A stretch of DNA of 64,000 nucleotides from Acidobacteriota bacterium (GCA_016700075.1 CP065000.1:1054001-1118000); one strand, 5' to 3'. Shown: positions 1-9,479, numbered from the stretch's first letter. The notes: generated by a model from the sequence alone, not told the origin. Numbers and translations: made by a program.

Positions 1-1175
1 AGCTGATCCACAAAATGCGGGCGTTCCGGCCGCGGGCCCACGAAACTCATCTCACCTTTCAAAATGTTCCAAAACTGCGGGATCTCATCTATTCGCAACT
101 TTCTGATCACACGCCCGACACGAGTAACGCGATCGTCGCCGTTCTTCGCCCAGATCGGTTTGCCGTCTGCCTCAGCATCAGTTCGCATCGAACGGAACTT
201 GATCACGTTAAACGTTCGCCCGCCCTTGCCGACACGCTCTTGTCTGTAAAGGACCGGCCCGCGGGACTCCAGCTTTATAGCGATCGCCGCGAGCAAGGCT
301 ATCGGAAACGACAGCACCATCCCTAAAAGAGCCAGCAATCGATGCAGCATTTCGCGAAAGACCGTCTTTACAGGTGTATCACGTCTTCGGCCGGCAAATA
401 TCAGCCACGATGGCCGCAGCATATCTACGTGGACCTTTCCCGTGATGCGTTCAAAGAACGACGTGCATTCTTCGATGGACACATCTCCGGCAAGGCTCAT
501 CTTCAGCAGCGCTTCGGTCGGAAATGCTCCCCGGCGCTCGCGTACCGCTATGACAACGCGGTCAATGTTCTCGCTGCGGATCACGCTTTCCAGATCGGCG
601 GCCCTTCCGACGATCTCTGACCGTCCGAGCTTCTCTCTTGGCTTCGCACCATTCTCGGAAACAAATCCGACGATGCGATAGCCCGCATCACGTCGCTCCC
701 AAACCGCTTCTGCTGTGTCGAGAGCGGTCTGCCCTGTGCCGACGACCAATATTTTTTCGCCAATTTCAGGGTGCCCCGTAAGTGCGTGAATACACATTCG
801 CCAGCCGAGTAAGATGCCCAAGATCAAGGGGACTGAAATGACCGAGACACCTCTGCCTATCAGCAGCGAGGGCACAAAATAGAAACTCAACGCCAGTAAC
901 GCCCACGCGGTTCCGAGAGCCTGTACGAGCCTAAGCATTAGCTCGCGGCGGTTGGTCATTACTACGTAATCGTAAAGATCGTAGAAATAGAGGATGAGCA
1001 GAGAGATCGCGGAGGCGATGCCGATCTTCAGCCAGCCATTGCGTTCATTCAGCTCATATGCGGTGCCTTTGAGCCCGAGACGGATGTACATCGCCAAAAT
1101 GACGCCGCCATATAGGATCGCGGCGTCGGCGATGATCAACCAAAATAATCTCAGACTGAAACGATTGACACTCAT
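1..1175 (-). CDS. Exopolysaccharide sugar transferase (polyprenyl-phosphate glycosyl-1-phosphotransferase), 3' end cut by window
   Basis: Starts at the ATG ending at 1175; 391 codons are visible before the frame leaves the window. The N-terminal half has several hydrophobic segments and a CoA-binding-like (Rossmann) part with a GEKILVVGTGQTA motif near residue 145. The C-terminal half is the bacterial sugar transferase domain, with LESRGPVLYRQERVG, FNVIKFRSMRTDAE, RKLRIDEIPQFWNILKGEMS and GPRPERP. This family loads the first sugar phosphate onto undecaprenyl phosphate at the inner membrane. The exosortase-locus context fits the EpsB/TIGR03013-like subgroup. It lies 22 bases after the tyrosine kinase, as the last visible gene of the locus. 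The family call is firm; the sugar is unknown. Confidence 0.93.
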   Translation of the reverse strand, partial: MSVNRFSLRLFWLIIADAAILYGGVILAMYIRLGLKGTAYELNERNGWLKIGIASAISLLILYFYDLYDYVVMTNRRELMLRLVQALGTAWALLALSFYFVPSLLIGRGVSVISVPLILGILLGWRMCIHALTGHPEIGEKILVVGTGQTALDTAEAVWERRDAGYRIVGFVSENGAKPREKLGRSEIVGRAADLESVIRSENIDRVVIAVRERRGAFPTEALLKMSLAGDVSIEECTSFFERITGKVHVDMLRPSWLIFAGRRRDTPVKTVFREMLHRLLALLGMVLSFPIALLAAIAIKLESRGPVLYRQERVGKGGRTFNVIKFRSMRTDAEADGKPIWAKNGDDRVTRVGRVIRKLRIDEIPQFWNILKGEMSFVGPRPERPHFVDQ

Positions 1176-1197
1176 TTTGCCTCGTTGGCGATCGGTA

Positions 1198-2214
1198 CTA
1201 CGGGCTCATATCGGCGTTGAGATTCCGATAGTTGTAATAGCCGTAGTTGTAATGCGACTCGTCCATGACATCAGGGCTTTGATTGAGGACAACGCCAAGC
1301 ATTCGGTCTTTCGGCAGCGGATCGAGGATCCGGTCGAGCGGCCCGAAACGTGTCCGGTTCGCTCTGACGACAAGCAACGCGCCGTCCGCATGATTTATAA
1401 GCACCGTCGCATCGGTGAAAATACCCAGCGGCGGAGCATCGACGATGATGTAATCGAACATCTCTCGGGCTTCTGCAAGTATGTCTTTGAATTTCGGCCC
1501 CGAGATGAGTTCGGCAACGTCGCGGCGTGCTTCCCCTCCGGGCAGAATATGAAGGCCCGCGGGCTCTAGCCGGATGATAGCGTCTTTCAACGCAGCGGTT
1601 CCCGCAAGGACGTCGGACAGCCCTTTATCAGTTTCTATACCGAGATAGTCCGCAAGGCTCGGCATACGAAGATCGCTGTCGATGATCAGGCAATTGACGG
1701 CATCGGTTTGAGCGAGAAGCCACGAAAGATTAAGTGCCGTCACCGATTTCCCTTCGCTGGGATTAACGCTGGCGACCACGATGGACTGCAGTTTCTGCCT
1801 TTGACTCTTGTGCAGAATATGCGTTCTGAGGCTCCGATACTCTTCACAATAGTTCGAATTCGGATGAGTTATCGCTACTAGACGTGGCTCAACACGTTCG
1901 GCGTCAACCGTCCAACTGACAAAGTCAGGAAGACGCCTTTCCGCCGAACGTGTTAAGCTTTCGGCATTCAACGTTGCCCCGGCAGTTTTATCCGAGATCA
2001 CATCAGGGAGTGCCGTCCCGATGGTTGCTCCCGGCTGCCCAATGAACGCCGAACTTGGACGACCGATACTGAACTCGCTGCTCGCGAGCAGATCAGGCGG
2101 CTGCGACAGGCGATTGCCTGCCGGATTTTCAGTTGCCGCACCATTCGAGGCGGGCTTTACTCCGCCATTCAGGTTTTCGGTCCGATTCTTTTGTAATGCT
2201 CTAAGGATGCTCAT
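1198..2214 (-). CDS. CapB/CpsD-type tyrosine autokinase of the exopolysaccharide locus
   Basis: 338 residues. The first 100 or so are low-complexity and unlike the catalytic part. The P-loop kinase domain shows a Walker A variant (SVNPSEGKS, about residues 149-157), Walker A' (LIIDSDLRMP, 176-185) and Walker B (IIVDAPP, 256-262), the signature of bacterial BY-kinases. The C-terminus carries a tyrosine cluster (YNYGYYNY, about 322-329), the usual autophosphorylation site. There are no membrane segments, so it would need the separate chain-length protein encoded at 3413-5068 as its activating partner. It lies 28 bases after the ATPase gene, in one probable operon. In this family, phosphorylation cycling controls polysaccharide polymerisation and export. 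Confidence 0.92.
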   Translation of the reverse strand: MSILRALQKNRTENLNGGVKPASNGAATENPAGNRLSQPPDLLASSEFSIGRPSSAFIGQPGATIGTALPDVISDKTAGATLNAESLTRSAERRLPDFVSWTVDAERVEPRLVAITHPNSNYCEEYRSLRTHILHKSQRQKLQSIVVASVNPSEGKSVTALNLSWLLAQTDAVNCLIIDSDLRMPSLADYLGIETDKGLSDVLAGTAALKDAIIRLEPAGLHILPGGEARRDVAELISGPKFKDILAEAREMFDYIIVDAPPLGIFTDATVLINHADGALLVVRANRTRFGPLDRILDPLPKDRMLGVVLNQSPDVMDESHYNYGYYNYRNLNADMSP

Positions 2215-2242
2215 CTTCTTCCTCCGCCCTTAATGGGGGCAA

Positions 2243-3364
2243 TCACTGTCTGCGGAGTGATCCGACGAATTCGTCTATCTCGAGTCTGATATCATCGTCG
2301 ATTACTTCGAAAGTAAACCCTGAGGGGACGCCATTTTCATCACCCTTTTCAGTCCCGTTCCCGTTACTCGCTCCATTGCCGTTGGAGCGTTCTGTTCCGC
2401 TCTCGCCTATATCAGGCGCGTCCGTTTTGAACATTCTCGGCTTATGATTCTCAGCGTGCTGCTGGCCGTGCCACAGTTCATCCGGCACATCCGGCCTCAT
2501 CACATGGCCGTCGGACACTGAAGGGGCGGCATCGGCTCCGATCAGATGGTCCTTTCTCGGCAGCATATCCAGATTGTCTGCAACGTCCTCGATCGTCCGC
2601 CGGCCGATCACTGTCTCGCCGGCCGAATAGGCCGAAAGCAGGGCGTTGTCGCAGAGATTATTGATGTTCCGGGGTATGCCTTCGGAACAGCGGAAGATAA
2701 AATCGACAGCTTCCGGGGTGAAGAGGTTCGGCTGGTCGGAACCCGCTATCAAAAGCCTCTCAGAAATATAGCGGTCCGCTTCCTCTACATTCGGGAATGG
2801 ATGCATATTGCATCGCAGGGCAACACGCTGCTTCAACTGGCGAAGGTTCGGCTGGTTCAGCCGCTCGCGAAGTTCGGGCTGGCCCGTCAGCACGATCTGC
2901 AGATGTTTTGCATTGTCCGACTCAAAGTTGAGAAGCAGACGGATCTCTTCGAGTACATAATCGGACAGCTCATGCGCTTCGTCGATGATGATCACCGTTC
3001 GAAGGCCGCGGCGATGCCGCTCTTCCAGCACTTTGCCGAGTATCGTGAGCAGATCGGATTTATTCGACCACTCCTTGATGCCGAGCATCTGCGTCACATG
3101 CTGATAGAACTCGTCGATTGACAGCCTGGGGTTGAACAGGTATGCCGCGAGCACACTGGTATCGAGCCGGCGAAGGATCCAGCGAAGTGCTGTGGTCTTG
3201 CCCGTGCCAACCTCGCCGGTCAACACAATAAGCCCTTTCGCGTTTTCCAATCCGTAATACAGGCTCGCCAGAACTTCGTTGTAGCTCGGCGTGAATACGA
3301 TGAACCGCGGATCCGGCGTCAGCGTGAACGGAAGGTCATTCAATCCGAAGAATTCTTTGTACAT
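2243..3364 (-). CDS. ExeA-like AAA ATPase of PEP-CTERM/exosortase loci
   Basis: 373 residues. It opens with MYKEFFGLNDLPFTLTPDP, the typical start of the ExeA-like ATPases found in PEP-CTERM exopolysaccharide loci (TIGR03015-type). Walker A is GEVGTGKTT (about 50-58) and Walker B is IIIDEAHE (about 125-132). The AAA part ends near residue 270. The tail is low-complexity, with an Asn/Gly/Ser-rich stretch, and then a short acidic end. Its exact role is not established; relatives are called putative secretion ATPases. It sits between the chain-length gene and the kinase gene in the same orientation. Confidence 0.92.
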   Translation of the reverse strand: MYKEFFGLNDLPFTLTPDPRFIVFTPSYNEVLASLYYGLENAKGLIVLTGEVGTGKTTALRWILRRLDTSVLAAYLFNPRLSIDEFYQHVTQMLGIKEWSNKSDLLTILGKVLEERHRRGLRTVIIIDEAHELSDYVLEEIRLLLNFESDNAKHLQIVLTGQPELRERLNQPNLRQLKQRVALRCNMHPFPNVEEADRYISERLLIAGSDQPNLFTPEAVDFIFRCSEGIPRNINNLCDNALLSAYSAGETVIGRRTIEDVADNLDMLPRKDHLIGADAAPSVSDGHVMRPDVPDELWHGQQHAENHKPRMFKTDAPDIGESGTERSNGNGASNGNGTEKGDENGVPSGFTFEVIDDDIRLEIDEFVGSLRRQ

Positions 3365-3412
3365 ATCTACCTCATTTACCCGGCCCTAAAGTCTTGGGGC
3401 ACCTTGCAAAAA

Positions 3413-5068
3413 CTATGTGATCAGCTTGTCGAGCAGCCTCGTGGCCTGCAGGATGAAAACGATCAGCGGAATAACACCCAGCGATGCGGAAAAGCCTGCT
3501 GCGAGCTTGAGCCAATGCGACCGCTGTATCCATGCCTTTTCGCCGGCCGAAAGCAGCGGCGGAACCGATGCGAGGACAGGCAATCCCGTGTAGTGCTTGG
3601 CATCCTCTATGTTCTGTATCTTGAAGAGCCGCGGCACTTCGAAGAACGCCGCGAGAAGCATTCCCAGGAAAAGCCCTACGCCAGCACCGACCATCGTCAG
3701 AAGAAAACGTTTCGGAGCCACGGGTGACTGCGGAACATTTGCAGGATCCTGGACTCGGATGGTCTCGCCCTGAGCATTGGTCTCCACGCCAACGACAGTT
3801 TCAGCGTCGTTCTTTTTCTTCAATATCTCGTCGTAGGTCTGTTTCGCGGACTGATAGCGTGCGTTCAGGCCCTCAAGTGCGACCTTCACGTTCGGTATCG
3901 AGTTGATCCGTTGTTCGAGTGCGGATATTTGTCCGGTATTCTGCTGACGCTCAACGTCCTTGTTCGAGATCTGCTGCTCGATCTGTCCTATCTGCGACTG
4001 GATACGCTGATTCTCGAGCTCCAGGCTCTTTCGCTGCAATTCTGCCTTGCGGCTGGTCGCCTGCGTCGCCGTCTGCGATCTGCGTTCTGCGTTGCGTTTA
4101 AGGTTGTCGAATTCCTCATTTACGCGTGCTATCTCGCTCTGCTTCGCTACGACCGCGGGGTGTTTTTCCTTGTAGACCTTGAGAAGATTGTCGAGCTGAG
4201 CGTTCAGGTCCGCACGTTTTTTCATCAGTTCGCCATATGCCGGAGTATCCTCAATGGATACAGCACGCATAGTGTCCTGGACCTCTTTCTCGCCAAAGTC
4301 CTCTATAAGGCGCATTTGCCTGTTGTTTGCGGCTATCGAGTCGCTCAGGCGGCCTTTTTCGACCATCAGCGTCTGCTTTTCCTTGATTAGCGTGTCCTCA
4401 CGAAGACGAAGTCCCTGAAGCTGAGCGACGAGCCCCTGTTCGGATTCCGGCAGCGTGTTGACGTTCTGCATCATGATTTCAAGACGCTGTTTCTCGAGTT
4501 CGTCCAAGGCTTCTTTCTTTTCGAACAACTGACGCTCAAAAAGCTGATTCGTCGACTCGGCGATCTCGGTCGAGGTCTGGACCTGTGCGTTCACATACTT
4601 GCTCGCAAGCTCTGCGGCCACATTGCGTGCGGATTGCGGGTCGCGGTCACGGTAGCGGATCCTGAAAGCGGCGACCTTTTCGTTGCCTGATTCCTCGATC
4701 TCTACCTTGATGTTCTTGTACATACGCTCAACGACGAGTTCCATCGGCATTCCGGAACTGCGTTCGAGCTTGTACAGGTCGTATTTCACGATCATCGGCT
4801 CAAGTGACGACCGGCTTAGGACTTCCTGATTGATCGTCGAAAGGCGAAGCGACAGGTCCTCGCTCGAAAGGGCCTGAACCAAATTTGACGACACCGTGGG
4901 CGGTTTGACGGTCAGCAGCGAGGTTGATTCGTAAATGCTGGGAAGACGATAGACCACGTACCCGATCGCGACGGTGAACGTAAGCATCGGCAGCAGAATG
5001 AGCCATTTCTGCCGCTTGACCATTTCGATCAGTTCACCCGGTTTTCTTTGTCTGAATTCTACGCTCAT
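3413..5068 (-). CDS. Wzz/GumC-type polysaccharide chain-length determinant
   Basis: 551 residues. There is an N-terminal membrane segment (WLILLPMLTFTVAIGYVVY, about 17-35). A long periplasmic region follows, with strong coiled-coil character (many Glu/Gln/Lys/Leu heptads, about 170-420). The Pro-rich PQSPVAPKR motif precedes a second membrane segment (about 455-475), as is typical of Wzz proteins, and there is an extra hydrophobic segment near the C-terminus. The family sets polysaccharide length and activates the partner tyrosine kinase. No kinase domain is fused here, which fits the separate kinase gene downstream. It starts 29 bases after the small PEP-CTERM-like gene. Confidence 0.92.
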   Translation of the reverse strand: MSVEFRQRKPGELIEMVKRQKWLILLPMLTFTVAIGYVVYRLPSIYESTSLLTVKPPTVSSNLVQALSSEDLSLRLSTINQEVLSRSSLEPMIVKYDLYKLERSSGMPMELVVERMYKNIKVEIEESGNEKVAAFRIRYRDRDPQSARNVAAELASKYVNAQVQTSTEIAESTNQLFERQLFEKKEALDELEKQRLEIMMQNVNTLPESEQGLVAQLQGLRLREDTLIKEKQTLMVEKGRLSDSIAANNRQMRLIEDFGEKEVQDTMRAVSIEDTPAYGELMKKRADLNAQLDNLLKVYKEKHPAVVAKQSEIARVNEEFDNLKRNAERRSQTATQATSRKAELQRKSLELENQRIQSQIGQIEQQISNKDVERQQNTGQISALEQRINSIPNVKVALEGLNARYQSAKQTYDEILKKKNDAETVVGVETNAQGETIRVQDPANVPQSPVAPKRFLLTMVGAGVGLFLGMLLAAFFEVPRLFKIQNIEDAKHYTGLPVLASVPPLLSAGEKAWIQRSHWLKLAAGFSASLGVIPLIVFILQATRLLDKLIT

Positions 5069-5097
5069 CGTTACTTTTTCCCTTTAATGCTGTTCAC

Positions 5098-5280
5098 TTA
5101 CTTGCCTGAATGGTCGCCTGAATTGCCCTCTTCCGCTTTTCTAAAGTACTTCCTGGAAATTATGGCCGCTGCCATCAGAGCCACTCCGAAGACCAGAAGC
5201 CCTACGCTTTCGGGCATGACCACGAAGAACGCTTCTGCGGTTCCCATTACGGTCGCTCCTGTCAGATCGATACCTTCCAT
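5098..5280 (-). CDS. 60-residue protein with PEP-CTERM-like sorting tail
   Basis: A very short gene between the PrsT-like gene and the chain-length gene, with a GAGG ribosome-binding site about 7 bases before its ATG. Residues 1-22 are mildly hydrophobic and polar, with no signal peptide. Then come Pro-Glu-Ser (23-25), a hydrophobic segment of about 17 residues (26-42) and a basic cluster RKYFRK (43-48), followed by a short polar and acidic tail. Pro-Glu, hydrophobic helix, basic cluster is the layout of PEP-CTERM exosortase signals, although canonical signals follow a large secreted domain and end at the basic cluster. It could be a tiny exosortase substrate or simply a small membrane subunit of the export complex. 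Coding is likely from its position and binding site; function is inference. Confidence 0.75.
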   Translation of the reverse strand: MEGIDLTGATVMGTAEAFFVVMPESVGLLVFGVALMAAAIISRKYFRKAEEGNSGDHSGK

Positions 5281-5298
5281 TCGTTACCTCGCTTTGGA

Positions 5299-7671
5299 TC
5301 AAAGGCTTGCCAAAACTCTTTTCGCTTCTGCCGTCTCGATGCTTGAGAGTTCGCCGGCCGAACGAAGCGATGTCTCTACCTCACGCCGGGCACCGGCCTT
5401 GTCTCCGTTCTGTGCCAACGCCATACCGAGACGAACTCGATAGCCGGGATTTGCTCCGCCTTTTCGCTTTGCCTGCTCATCCAGAGCGACCGCTTTGCGA
5501 AACTGTTCTGCTGCCGGCCGGCTCAAACCTTTTTTCAGATAGACCCAGCCGAGCGTGTCGTAAAATCCTGCCGTGTTCGGGCTCTTGGACACCGCCGACG
5601 AAGCGAGGTTCAATGCCTCGTCCAAATTCCCGCCGCTTTCAGCAATGAGCCATGCGAGGTTATTTGCGGCGATCGGGGTCGACGCGTTCAGTTCCAATGC
5701 CTTGCGGTATGCCGCTTCAGCCTCCGAACGACGGCCGCGGGAGTCTTCCAGGATCCCGACCAGCGTATAGATCTGGGCCGACGGACGTTTGGCCAAAACT
5801 GCCTGATATTGAGCTGCGGCATCGTCGAGCCGGCCTTGTCCGGCAAGCAGGCTTGCGTAGGCCGAATATGCCGGAAGATAACTGCCGTCGAGCTCGATCG
5901 CGGCCTTGAGCTCGTTCTCTGCCTCGGCCATGTTCTTTTCAGCGACGAATACTGTTGACCTCAAATATCTCAGTGCTGCCAGGACGTCGGCTTTGCCCGC
6001 GTTCCGCTCAAGCAAGCCCGTAAGCTTTTCATGTGCGTTCGCCGTTCTGCCCAACCTGACCGATGAGGTCACTACGCCGTTTATAGCGTCAAAACTCTGC
6101 GGATCGACTGAAACTGCACGCTCGTAAAGTTCCAGCGATAACGCCTGCTCAGCCACGGCATCGTGGTATTTCGCCATGTTGACCAAAGCCGTCACCGAGC
6201 GTGGATTTTCGCGTAGAACGGCTTCCAGATCAGCCTTTGCCTCATTATTTTTGCCCAGATCCAGATATGCGAGGCCGCGAGACGATGTGCCGCGAAGACG
6301 GAGCTCGTAAATTTCCTGCGGACCGTTCTCGGAATTTGGCAATGTTGAATTCGTCCGGTCGATGAGATCGCCCGAGAGCTTGACCACGTTCTGCATATCG
6401 CCAGCTGTGATAGCGCTTTGGATCTTCAGCAGGCCTGTACGTATATACGTAGGGTGGTATCGTTCAAGGTCGAGAATAAAAGCATTTGCCTGATCGACCT
6501 GTCCGAGTGAAAGCCTCGCCTGAGCCATCAGAAAGAGAGCGTCGCGTTTCGACGGGAAACGCTTCAATACCTCTTCTAGGTCCTTTACGGCCTCCTCGCC
6601 CTTGTTCTCAGAGTTCTTTAACCTTGCCCGCAGCAGCAGAGCCTCGATGTCCTGGTCGTTTATTGCGAAAAGAGCGTTGAGATGTTCGGTCGCTTTGGCT
6701 GAATCTCGGCGTTCGAGGAAGGTCTCGATCAGACGATAACGGGCCAGTGCGTAGCTCGGGTGCTCTTCCAAAATGTTCTCAAGTTCGCGCTCTGCATCGT
6801 CGGCTCGGCCGGCTTCGGCAAAGAACCGAGCCAGCACGAGCCTGCTCTCGGGACTGTTTTCCTGTATCTCGACGAGCTCCCTATTGGCCTGCTCAGCCTT
6901 TTCCATCTGACGGCTCGCTATGTAAAACTCTGCGATCGCTTCACGTGCCTCGATATCGCTACCGTTTAGCGATATCGCTTTCTTGAACTTTTCTTCGGCC
7001 TCAACGTCGCGGCCGGCATACATCAGCATGCGGCCGTATTCGGTATGGCCTTTGACAGAATCGGGCACCATGGCGAGTCCGCGTTTGATCGCATTCTCGG
7101 CCTCAGCGGCGTTGTCACGGGTCATATGAAGCCGCTGAAGGCTGATGTAGGATTCTATGCGTGCAGGGTCGAGGCCGATAGCGTATTCGACCCACACCAG
7201 AACTTCGGCGTCGGGGCGACCTTCGGCGGCCATGATCGAAGCCGAGAGAATATGGCCCTCAACGTACTTCGGGTCTGCCGCGAGGATCTCGTCCCGTAGT
7301 GCTTCCGTTTCGGCGATCATCGGCGGCTGGGTCATCAGCTGGTAATTGCCGAGCCTGACCTTTGCTTCAAGATTCGAGCCGTCGAGATGAATGGTCTTCT
7401 TTATTTCCTCGACCGCTTCGTTGTACTGTCCCAGATTTTCGTGAGCCCTTGCCAGGCCCCAATGAGCGGCTGCGAGGTTATCATCGATCTCCGCAGCTGA
7501 GCGGAACTGCATCAGTGCGTCATGAAACTTGCGCTTGGCAAGGTATTCTTCGCCCTTTGCGACGAATGATGACGCAGAATAGCCGCAGCCGGAAATGAAC
7601 GCGGCTGCAAACAATACTGCTGCAATGAACAGGGATCTAAGCGATTGAAGATGGCACTCTCGGTAACGCAT
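5299..7671 (-). CDS. prsT: PrsT-like TPR-repeat lipoprotein of the PEP-CTERM system
   Basis: 790 residues. It has a lipoprotein signal with lipobox FISGC (Cys about 29), so it should be lipid-anchored facing the periplasm. The rest is an almost continuous array of tetratricopeptide repeats (for example AAAHWGLARAHENLGQYNEA, RSVTALVNMAKYHDAVAEQA, TPIAANNLAWLIAESGGNLD). Length and layout match the PEP-CTERM system TPR lipoprotein PrsT (TIGR02917-like). It probably scaffolds the export or sorting machinery. The 171 bases upstream, before the exosortase gene, could hold a promoter. I looked for a sigma-54 motif there, as found in some PEP-CTERM systems, and did not see one. Confidence 0.88.
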   Translation of the reverse strand: MRYRECHLQSLRSLFIAAVLFAAAFISGCGYSASSFVAKGEEYLAKRKFHDALMQFRSAAEIDDNLAAAHWGLARAHENLGQYNEAVEEIKKTIHLDGSNLEAKVRLGNYQLMTQPPMIAETEALRDEILAADPKYVEGHILSASIMAAEGRPDAEVLVWVEYAIGLDPARIESYISLQRLHMTRDNAAEAENAIKRGLAMVPDSVKGHTEYGRMLMYAGRDVEAEEKFKKAISLNGSDIEAREAIAEFYIASRQMEKAEQANRELVEIQENSPESRLVLARFFAEAGRADDAERELENILEEHPSYALARYRLIETFLERRDSAKATEHLNALFAINDQDIEALLLRARLKNSENKGEEAVKDLEEVLKRFPSKRDALFLMAQARLSLGQVDQANAFILDLERYHPTYIRTGLLKIQSAITAGDMQNVVKLSGDLIDRTNSTLPNSENGPQEIYELRLRGTSSRGLAYLDLGKNNEAKADLEAVLRENPRSVTALVNMAKYHDAVAEQALSLELYERAVSVDPQSFDAINGVVTSSVRLGRTANAHEKLTGLLERNAGKADVLAALRYLRSTVFVAEKNMAEAENELKAAIELDGSYLPAYSAYASLLAGQGRLDDAAAQYQAVLAKRPSAQIYTLVGILEDSRGRRSEAEAAYRKALELNASTPIAANNLAWLIAESGGNLDEALNLASSAVSKSPNTAGFYDTLGWVYLKKGLSRPAAEQFRKAVALDEQAKRKGGANPGYRVRLGMALAQNGDKAGARREVETSLRSAGELSSIETAEAKRVLASL

Positions 7672-7842
7672 AACTTTGCTTTAAGTTGTTGCCGATCTTT
7701 GGTCGCTGCAGCCGGGGCAATGGCTAGTAGCGTCTGGATCGTTGTATGGCCGACAGATCGGCTTTGCGGCCTGCAGTGCAGGCATCGTAGTCAGAAGAAG
7801 ATGCAATCAGGACGGATTTTCAGAAAATTTACGATGGGACAA

Positions 7843-9435
7843 CTACTCGGGAATGAAAGGGACCAACTGATCCGCAACCCGTGCGGAAAGCTCAAGCACT
7901 GCAAGGTCGGCTGCGGCCTCGTCATTGCCGATGGTCGTCATGACGCGGACGAGCGCACCGTCGGTGCGTCGTTTGGCAATGCTGTCCACCACAGTATTTA
8001 GCTTGTCCCGATATTCACTTGTCTCGGTTCGGCCGCGGCCTTGGTACCAATACAGCATCACTTCTCTGTATATTCCGTTCTCTATGACGTATCGGTTAGC
8101 CTCGAACGGCGGGCCGTTCTTTGGAGTGACGGTAACGATGCCGGGATCGCTGAGTACCCAACCGGCACCGGGAAGGCAGTTTTGCGGGCTGTGTACCGCG
8201 GCGCCTGTCCGCTGCGACGCGAAGTAGCCGACATAAATGTTCGCAACGCGGCCCTGTTCGGCAAGCATGTATTCGCGCATCGTATAGTCGGAAGCTTTGA
8301 GGATCTTTTCTGTGGCTTCGCTGAACTTGAACTCCGCGCCACGCTGCTGCCATTCGCCGAGAACCGACGGAAATTCGGTCAGATCTCGTCTTTCGACCGA
8401 TGCCTCGCTTCGGAACGAGAACCAATTTATCGCGGCACTGGAAACGACAAGGATCAGCGTAAGGGCGACGGCGTGCCGCAATGAAGAAGTCGGTGAAGCT
8501 GTCGGCGGCGGGTCTTCAAAGTTTTGGGGCCCGTTACCCAAAAGACGCTTCAGGCCGATATTTACGGCGAACAGGAGCAAAAGGGCGACAGCATAAACCG
8601 CCCACCCGGACGCATCGTGCCAAAAAGGGCTCGTCGCCTGTTTGCCGTAATAGTAGGAACCGAGGCCCGTCGCCGTCACGCGTGCCGAATTGGTCAATAC
8701 AGCGATCGGGACGGCTGCGCTCATCAATAGGACGGTCCTGATCGCGTCATTTCTCCGCAGCCGCAGAAAGCTGCTATCGTTGGCGCTTCGGGTGAAGAAC
8801 GCCAATACGAGTGCCAGAGTCACCAGCGTCATCAGCGACCTGATTCCGCTACATGCTTCGACCACCTCGAGCGAAATTGTCTGTGTTGAGCCTTGCGGCA
8901 AAATGTCAATGACATTGCCCTTTCGCAGCGTCGGAACATTAATAAGGCGTATGCCCCAAACGGCGATCTGTGATGCCCATATCTGCAGCGGGAATGCGAT
9001 CTTGTTGAAGGCGATCTGCGGGATCGGTATCGCAAGCAGCAGCAACGCGACCGGGACCAAAAGCAGCTTCAGCATTTGCCCGCCCGAAAGAAATGCAACG
9101 ATGCCGGCTAACAACAGGACGAGCGAGATACGTTGTGTGAAGAGTTCGGATCCGAGCGTTCCGCCGAAGAGGAATACCAGGCCTGCTGAGACCAGGCCGA
9201 TCCCGACAAAAGTATTTGGCGTGCCGGCTGCCTTTTTCAGTTCATCCCTGCCGAGCCACACAATCAGCCCGATAACAAAAGGCACCAGCAGCCCGTGCGA
9301 GTAGTTCTCGTCTGTATACCAATCACGGGCCAATTTGATCAGAACGCCCGCATAAAGCACGACGACCGCGGCAAATATCGCCGCGGTTCCAATGATGCCG
9401 TTTTTGTCGCCTCTGTGCTCCGTCATGTCGGGCAT
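7843..9435 (-). CDS. Exosortase fused to an EpsI domain
   Basis: 530 residues. Residues 1-300 form a multi-helix membrane domain with the exosortase signature: DENYSHGLLVP near residue 43, the catalytic cysteine in VVEACSGIRSL (about 195), the arginine in LTNSARVTATG (about 251) and the histidine in FWHDASGW (about 270). All three catalytic residues are present. Residues 320-530 match the EpsI domain, including HSPQNCLPGAGW and MLYWYQGRGR. Exosortases cleave PEP-CTERM-like tails and act as transpeptidases in the inner membrane. Fusions with EpsI are known (for example XrtD-type). It heads the minus-strand exopolysaccharide locus. The start could also be the second Met, three codons in. Confidence 0.95.
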   Translation of the reverse strand: MPDMTEHRGDKNGIIGTAAIFAAVVVLYAGVLIKLARDWYTDENYSHGLLVPFVIGLIVWLGRDELKKAAGTPNTFVGIGLVSAGLVFLFGGTLGSELFTQRISLVLLLAGIVAFLSGGQMLKLLLVPVALLLLAIPIPQIAFNKIAFPLQIWASQIAVWGIRLINVPTLRKGNVIDILPQGSTQTISLEVVEACSGIRSLMTLVTLALVLAFFTRSANDSSFLRLRRNDAIRTVLLMSAAVPIAVLTNSARVTATGLGSYYYGKQATSPFWHDASGWAVYAVALLLLFAVNIGLKRLLGNGPQNFEDPPPTASPTSSLRHAVALTLILVVSSAAINWFSFRSEASVERRDLTEFPSVLGEWQQRGAEFKFSEATEKILKASDYTMREYMLAEQGRVANIYVGYFASQRTGAAVHSPQNCLPGAGWVLSDPGIVTVTPKNGPPFEANRYVIENGIYREVMLYWYQGRGRTETSEYRDKLNTVVDSIAKRRTDGALVRVMTTIGNDEAAADLAVLELSARVADQLVPFIPE

Positions 9436-9479
9436 TCGGCAGAAAACGACGAATCAGATCGGAATTCCGTAATGGAGAT

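Noticed and set aside
1137..1175. Possible frameshift at the start of the sugar transferase gene
   Set aside because: A first reading suggested an extra base. Checking against the plus-strand frame through the same bases showed one continuous reading frame from the ATG ending at 1175.
7672..7842. Sigma-54 promoter before prsT, as in some PEP-CTERM systems
   Set aside because: No TGGCAC-N5-TTGC pattern was found on the relevant strand.
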